Below, in pieces: positions 41,915 through 44,435 of a DNA stretch of 44,435 bases. The stretch is from Desulfuromonadaceae bacterium. GTDB taxonomy: Bacteria; Desulfobacterota; Desulfuromonadia; Geobacterales; Pseudopelobacteraceae. The translations under genes were made by a program, and so were the position numbers. The DNA lies in assembly GCA_028712075.1 (NCBI GenBank), contig JAQTQX010000027.1, forward strand, positions 1 to 44,435, in the 5' to 3' direction. Numbering within the stretch: the first letter of the stretch is position 1; each line of letters opens with the position of its first letter. The notes below the pieces were generated by a model that was given only the letters and a program-made list of their open reading frames with translations, was not told where the DNA came from and did not search any database.

Positions 41915-44435
41915 ATGAAATTTTCAAACACCAAGGCTATAACATCTCAAGTGCTTGCTGCTCTGACTCTTGCAATAGTCAGCCTTGCCGGATTACCCGG
42001 CAAGGCTGAGGCTGCCACCTGCCTCACCTGCCATGCTCCGGTAGGGTCTGTCACCGACATACGTCCGGCTGAATCAAATGGTTTCCGCAACATAACTACC
42101 GGTAGTATCAGAGGCAGCCATGCCCGGCATATACAGTCTGCGACACTGGATGCAAACGTCTGCAGTCCATGCCATGGTGCGGCCGCATCCGGTTATTTAA
42201 CAAACCACCGGGACGGTTTCATCACAGTTACCTCGGCAGGAGGTATTGGTTATTCTAAAAATACATCTTTCCCGCAGTCCGGCGCCAAATATCCTGTTCT
42301 TGGTACATGCAGCACTGCATCATGCCATGCCAATGTTTACGGTCCTGGAACGATACTAACACCGGTATGGGGTTCGACCAATTATGGCAGCAGCTGTAAT
42401 ACCTGTCACAAAACTCTTATCGGCAGCAACGGCCCGGCCACTGGTAGTCACGCCAAACACTCCACCACATGTACGTTATGTCACAGCAGCGGTACGACAA
42501 CAATGTCCATGCCGTCTTCCGGACATATGGACAACAACATAACCATAGTGAATGTCGGCTACCCTGTAACTGTTGCCAAACATGCTGCAGGCAGTGGCTA
42601 CACCTCTTGTTCCACTGCTTCCTGCCACCTTAACGTCTACGGAGCAGGCACTGTTACGACTCCTGTCTGGGGTGAGTCAGCCGGATGCAGCGCCTGCCAT
42701 ACTATCCCGATCGGGCCAACCGGCCCAGCAACAGGCAGTCATGTTATTCATAACAACAGCACCTGCACTGACTGCCACTATACAGGTACAACGGCAACTT
42801 CCGCTCCGAGCATCGGTCACAAAGACGGCACCATACTTATAACCAACTCTGGTTATGGTTCGCCTGCCAAACATGCAGCAGGTTCTTACACAGGAACCTG
42901 CACAACAACGTGCCATTCAGCGACGACACAACCCGGGACAGACCCAGGCGTGGTAACACCGGTATGGGGCAGTACTTCAAATTGCGCGTCCTGTCATGCT
43001 ATTGAACCAACGACTGGAAGTCATATGAAACACATGACATACATACCTGGTGCTTTATCATTTGAATCTGGCCACCGCTCCTATTCAACAAATATTTATC
43101 TCTGTGCAGATTGTCATGCAGGGGCAGTGCAGGGTTCGAATGCCGGTACCGGACACGTTAACAACAATATCGATGTCACAAATGGTTATCCTGCCACTGT
43201 GGCCAAACATAATGTAGGCAGCGGCTATTCAAGCTGTGCCACATCCTACTGCCACAGCTCCGGCCAGTCGCTTACCGATGGAAACAGTGCAACCCCGGTA
43301 TATGCGGCTACTCCGCCTGCATGGGGAGGAACGGTCGGGTGTGGCAATTGTCATCCAACCTGGACATCTATCACTTCCGGTAGCCATGCCAAGCATATAA
43401 ATAACGATTCACAATGCGATAACTGTCATGCCGGAGCTGTTTCAGGTGCATATTTATCTCCTAACCATATTAATAGAAGCATCGACGTAGATTCAGGTCT
43501 GAAGTATGAATTGTCTCCGGGTGTTTCGGCGTCTGGCGCACCAGGGAATGGATACGGTACCTGTTCAACGTCGACTTGTCATGATAATGGTAAAGGTGTC
43601 TCCGTGCCTTCTCCTGTCTGGGGTGCGTCTGCAGCGCCCTGTACCGCCTGTCACGAATTATCGCCAACAACTGGCAGCCATGCGGCTCATCTTACTAACC
43701 CGAATCAGGCTAACAAGAGAACACCCAATACCTTCGCATGTAGAGATTGCCATGCCGGAGTTACGCAAGGCGGGCCGGCAAATGCGACCGACCACCTTGA
43801 CGGCAACATAGACGTGTACAAATCCACCGCCGGTGACCTTGGCTACCTTGTCAACAAAACCAAAGGGACCGCACCCGGCACGTGCGCCACCACCTATTGT
43901 CACAGTTCAGGCCAAGGTCCTACTGCGAATGACGCCATACCCGTATTTGCGTCGACTCCGCCTACATGGGGTTCCACAATCAGCAGCAATTGTAATGGCA
44001 CCTGTCATGTTACAACGGGAATTTCATCTGGTAGCCATACCGTTCATTTAGCCCCAAACCCGGGTAGATGCGATTATTGTCATACCTATGCCGGGTCTGG
44101 TGGTTACTATTACTCAAACCATATCAATGGATTGATTGATGTCGGTGAAGGCTCATACACCAAGGGAGGGGCACCCGGCAACGGTTACGGCACCTGTTCT
44201 ACGACATCCTGTCATACCGATGTTTACAGCAACAATACATTTACAACACCTGAATGGGGAACAGCCACCGCGACAGGATGTTCACTGTGCCATACCGTTG
44301 CCATCGGTGCAACCGGTCCGGCTACCGGCAGTCACGCTGCCCACAATGATTCCACCTGTACCGATTGCCATGCTGCCGGTACAACATCAATAACCAAACC
44401 GGGCACCGGTCACCTTGACGGCAGCATCACGGTAA
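41915..44435 (+). CDS. Giant secreted multiheme cytochrome, 3' partial, at least 23 heme motifs
   Basis: The frame is open from the ATG at 41915 to the last base, 840 codons with no stop. The signal peptide ends near GKAEAA and is followed by CLTCH. The first 110 residues parallel the 38923 protein, so the two are tandem duplicates. In the window I count 15 CX2CH, six CX4CH (CSTASCH, CATSYCH, CSTSTCH, CATTYCH, CSTTSCH types) and two CX3CH (CTTTCH, CNGTCH). GSHAxH distal-ligand segments recur between them. CAGGGAG lies about 7 nt before the ATG. The conserved C-terminal block of its two neighbours has not been reached, so the protein is longer. Confidence 0.93.
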   Translation, partial: MKFSNTKAITSQVLAALTLAIVSLAGLPGKAEAATCLTCHAPVGSVTDIRPAESNGFRNITTGSIRGSHARHIQSATLDANVCSPCHGAAASGYLTNHRDGFITVTSAGGIGYSKNTSFPQSGAKYPVLGTCSTASCHANVYGPGTILTPVWGSTNYGSSCNTCHKTLIGSNGPATGSHAKHSTTCTLCHSSGTTTMSMPSSGHMDNNITIVNVGYPVTVAKHAAGSGYTSCSTASCHLNVYGAGTVTTPVWGESAGCSACHTIPIGPTGPATGSHVIHNNSTCTDCHYTGTTATSAPSIGHKDGTILITNSGYGSPAKHAAGSYTGTCTTTCHSATTQPGTDPGVVTPVWGSTSNCASCHAIEPTTGSHMKHMTYIPGALSFESGHRSYSTNIYLCADCHAGAVQGSNAGTGHVNNNIDVTNGYPATVAKHNVGSGYSSCATSYCHSSGQSLTDGNSATPVYAATPPAWGGTVGCGNCHPTWTSITSGSHAKHINNDSQCDNCHAGAVSGAYLSPNHINRSIDVDSGLKYELSPGVSASGAPGNGYGTCSTSTCHDNGKGVSVPSPVWGASAAPCTACHELSPTTGSHAAHLTNPNQANKRTPNTFACRDCHAGVTQGGPANATDHLDGNIDVYKSTAGDLGYLVNKTKGTAPGTCATTYCHSSGQGPTANDAIPVFASTPPTWGSTISSNCNGTCHVTTGISSGSHTVHLAPNPGRCDYCHTYAGSGGYYYSNHINGLIDVGEGSYTKGGAPGNGYGTCSTTSCHTDVYSNNTFTTPEWGTATATGCSLCHTVAIGATGPATGSHAAHNDSTCTDCHAAGTTSITKPGTGHLDGSITV
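44288..44435 (+). repeat. 148-bp segment nearly identical to 39688-39835
   Basis: Runs to the last base of the window. The preceding 44161-44287 part is clearly diverged from gene two, so identity starts abruptly. May be gene conversion or an assembly joint. Confidence 0.92.

Overview
The window looks like a chromosomal segment of a Geobacter-type bacterium (Desulfuromonadales/Geobacterales). The reasons are the density of multiheme c-type cytochromes, giant cytochromes built from alternating CX4CH and CX2CH motifs, a chain of triheme c7 modules, NrfD-type quinone-linked membrane modules, and many two-component and sigma-54 regulators. No tRNA, rRNA, CRISPR array, insertion sequence or phage gene was seen. 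The assignment rests on gene content only.

Layout. (1) 1-11565 is a signalling block: a GAF histidine kinase (5' end outside the window), a REC-PAS-GGDEF-EAL protein, two small membrane genes on the minus strand, a sensor kinase with a periplasmic c-heme domain (4537-6093) convergent with an NtrC-type regulator, and a hybrid kinase translationally coupled to a second NtrC-type regulator. (2) 11820-22233 holds three respiratory transcription units, each preceded by a sigma-54 promoter with exact -24/-12 spacing (11820, 14881, 15803). Unit A encodes two small membrane proteins, a degenerate receiver, a heptaheme cytochrome with an EF-hand loop, and a diheme cytochrome b. Unit B is a single membrane-protein gene. 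Unit C encodes small membrane proteins, a pentaheme cytochrome, a Tat-exported iron-sulfur protein, an NrfD-like protein, a dodecaheme c7-chain cytochrome, a kinase-less copy of the heme-sensor domain, and a paralogue of the unit B protein. (3) 22288-23288 carries minus-strand small genes, including two more members of the small-protein family. (4) 23807-30999 is a tripartite RND efflux operon followed by a C_GCAxxG_C_C redox protein, a DUF2892 protein and a metallo-beta-lactamase-fold hydrolase. (5) 31021-34540 is housekeeping: an AEC transporter, a YraN-like protein, a glutamine-dependent NAD synthetase split into two genes, and a SUI1/YciH-like protein. (6) 34805 to the end is a fourth sigma-54 promoter followed by three giant secreted cytochromes with 29, 26 and at least 23 heme-binding motifs. 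The third runs off the window inside a 148-bp near-identical repeat.

Working model (inference). Unit C would exchange electrons between the menaquinone pool (NrfD-like protein, iron-sulfur protein) and periplasmic cytochromes. Unit A offers a second, cytochrome-b-based quinone module. The dodecaheme and giant cytochromes could carry electrons across the periplasm or outside the cell. The heme-bearing kinase, the hybrid kinase and the two sigma-54 activators are the natural candidates to switch on the sigma-54 promoters in response to redox state. The least explained element is a family of six small membrane proteins sharing a Q-x-[IV]-P motif in their transmembrane segment, together with the detached heme-sensor domain inside the electron-transfer operon.
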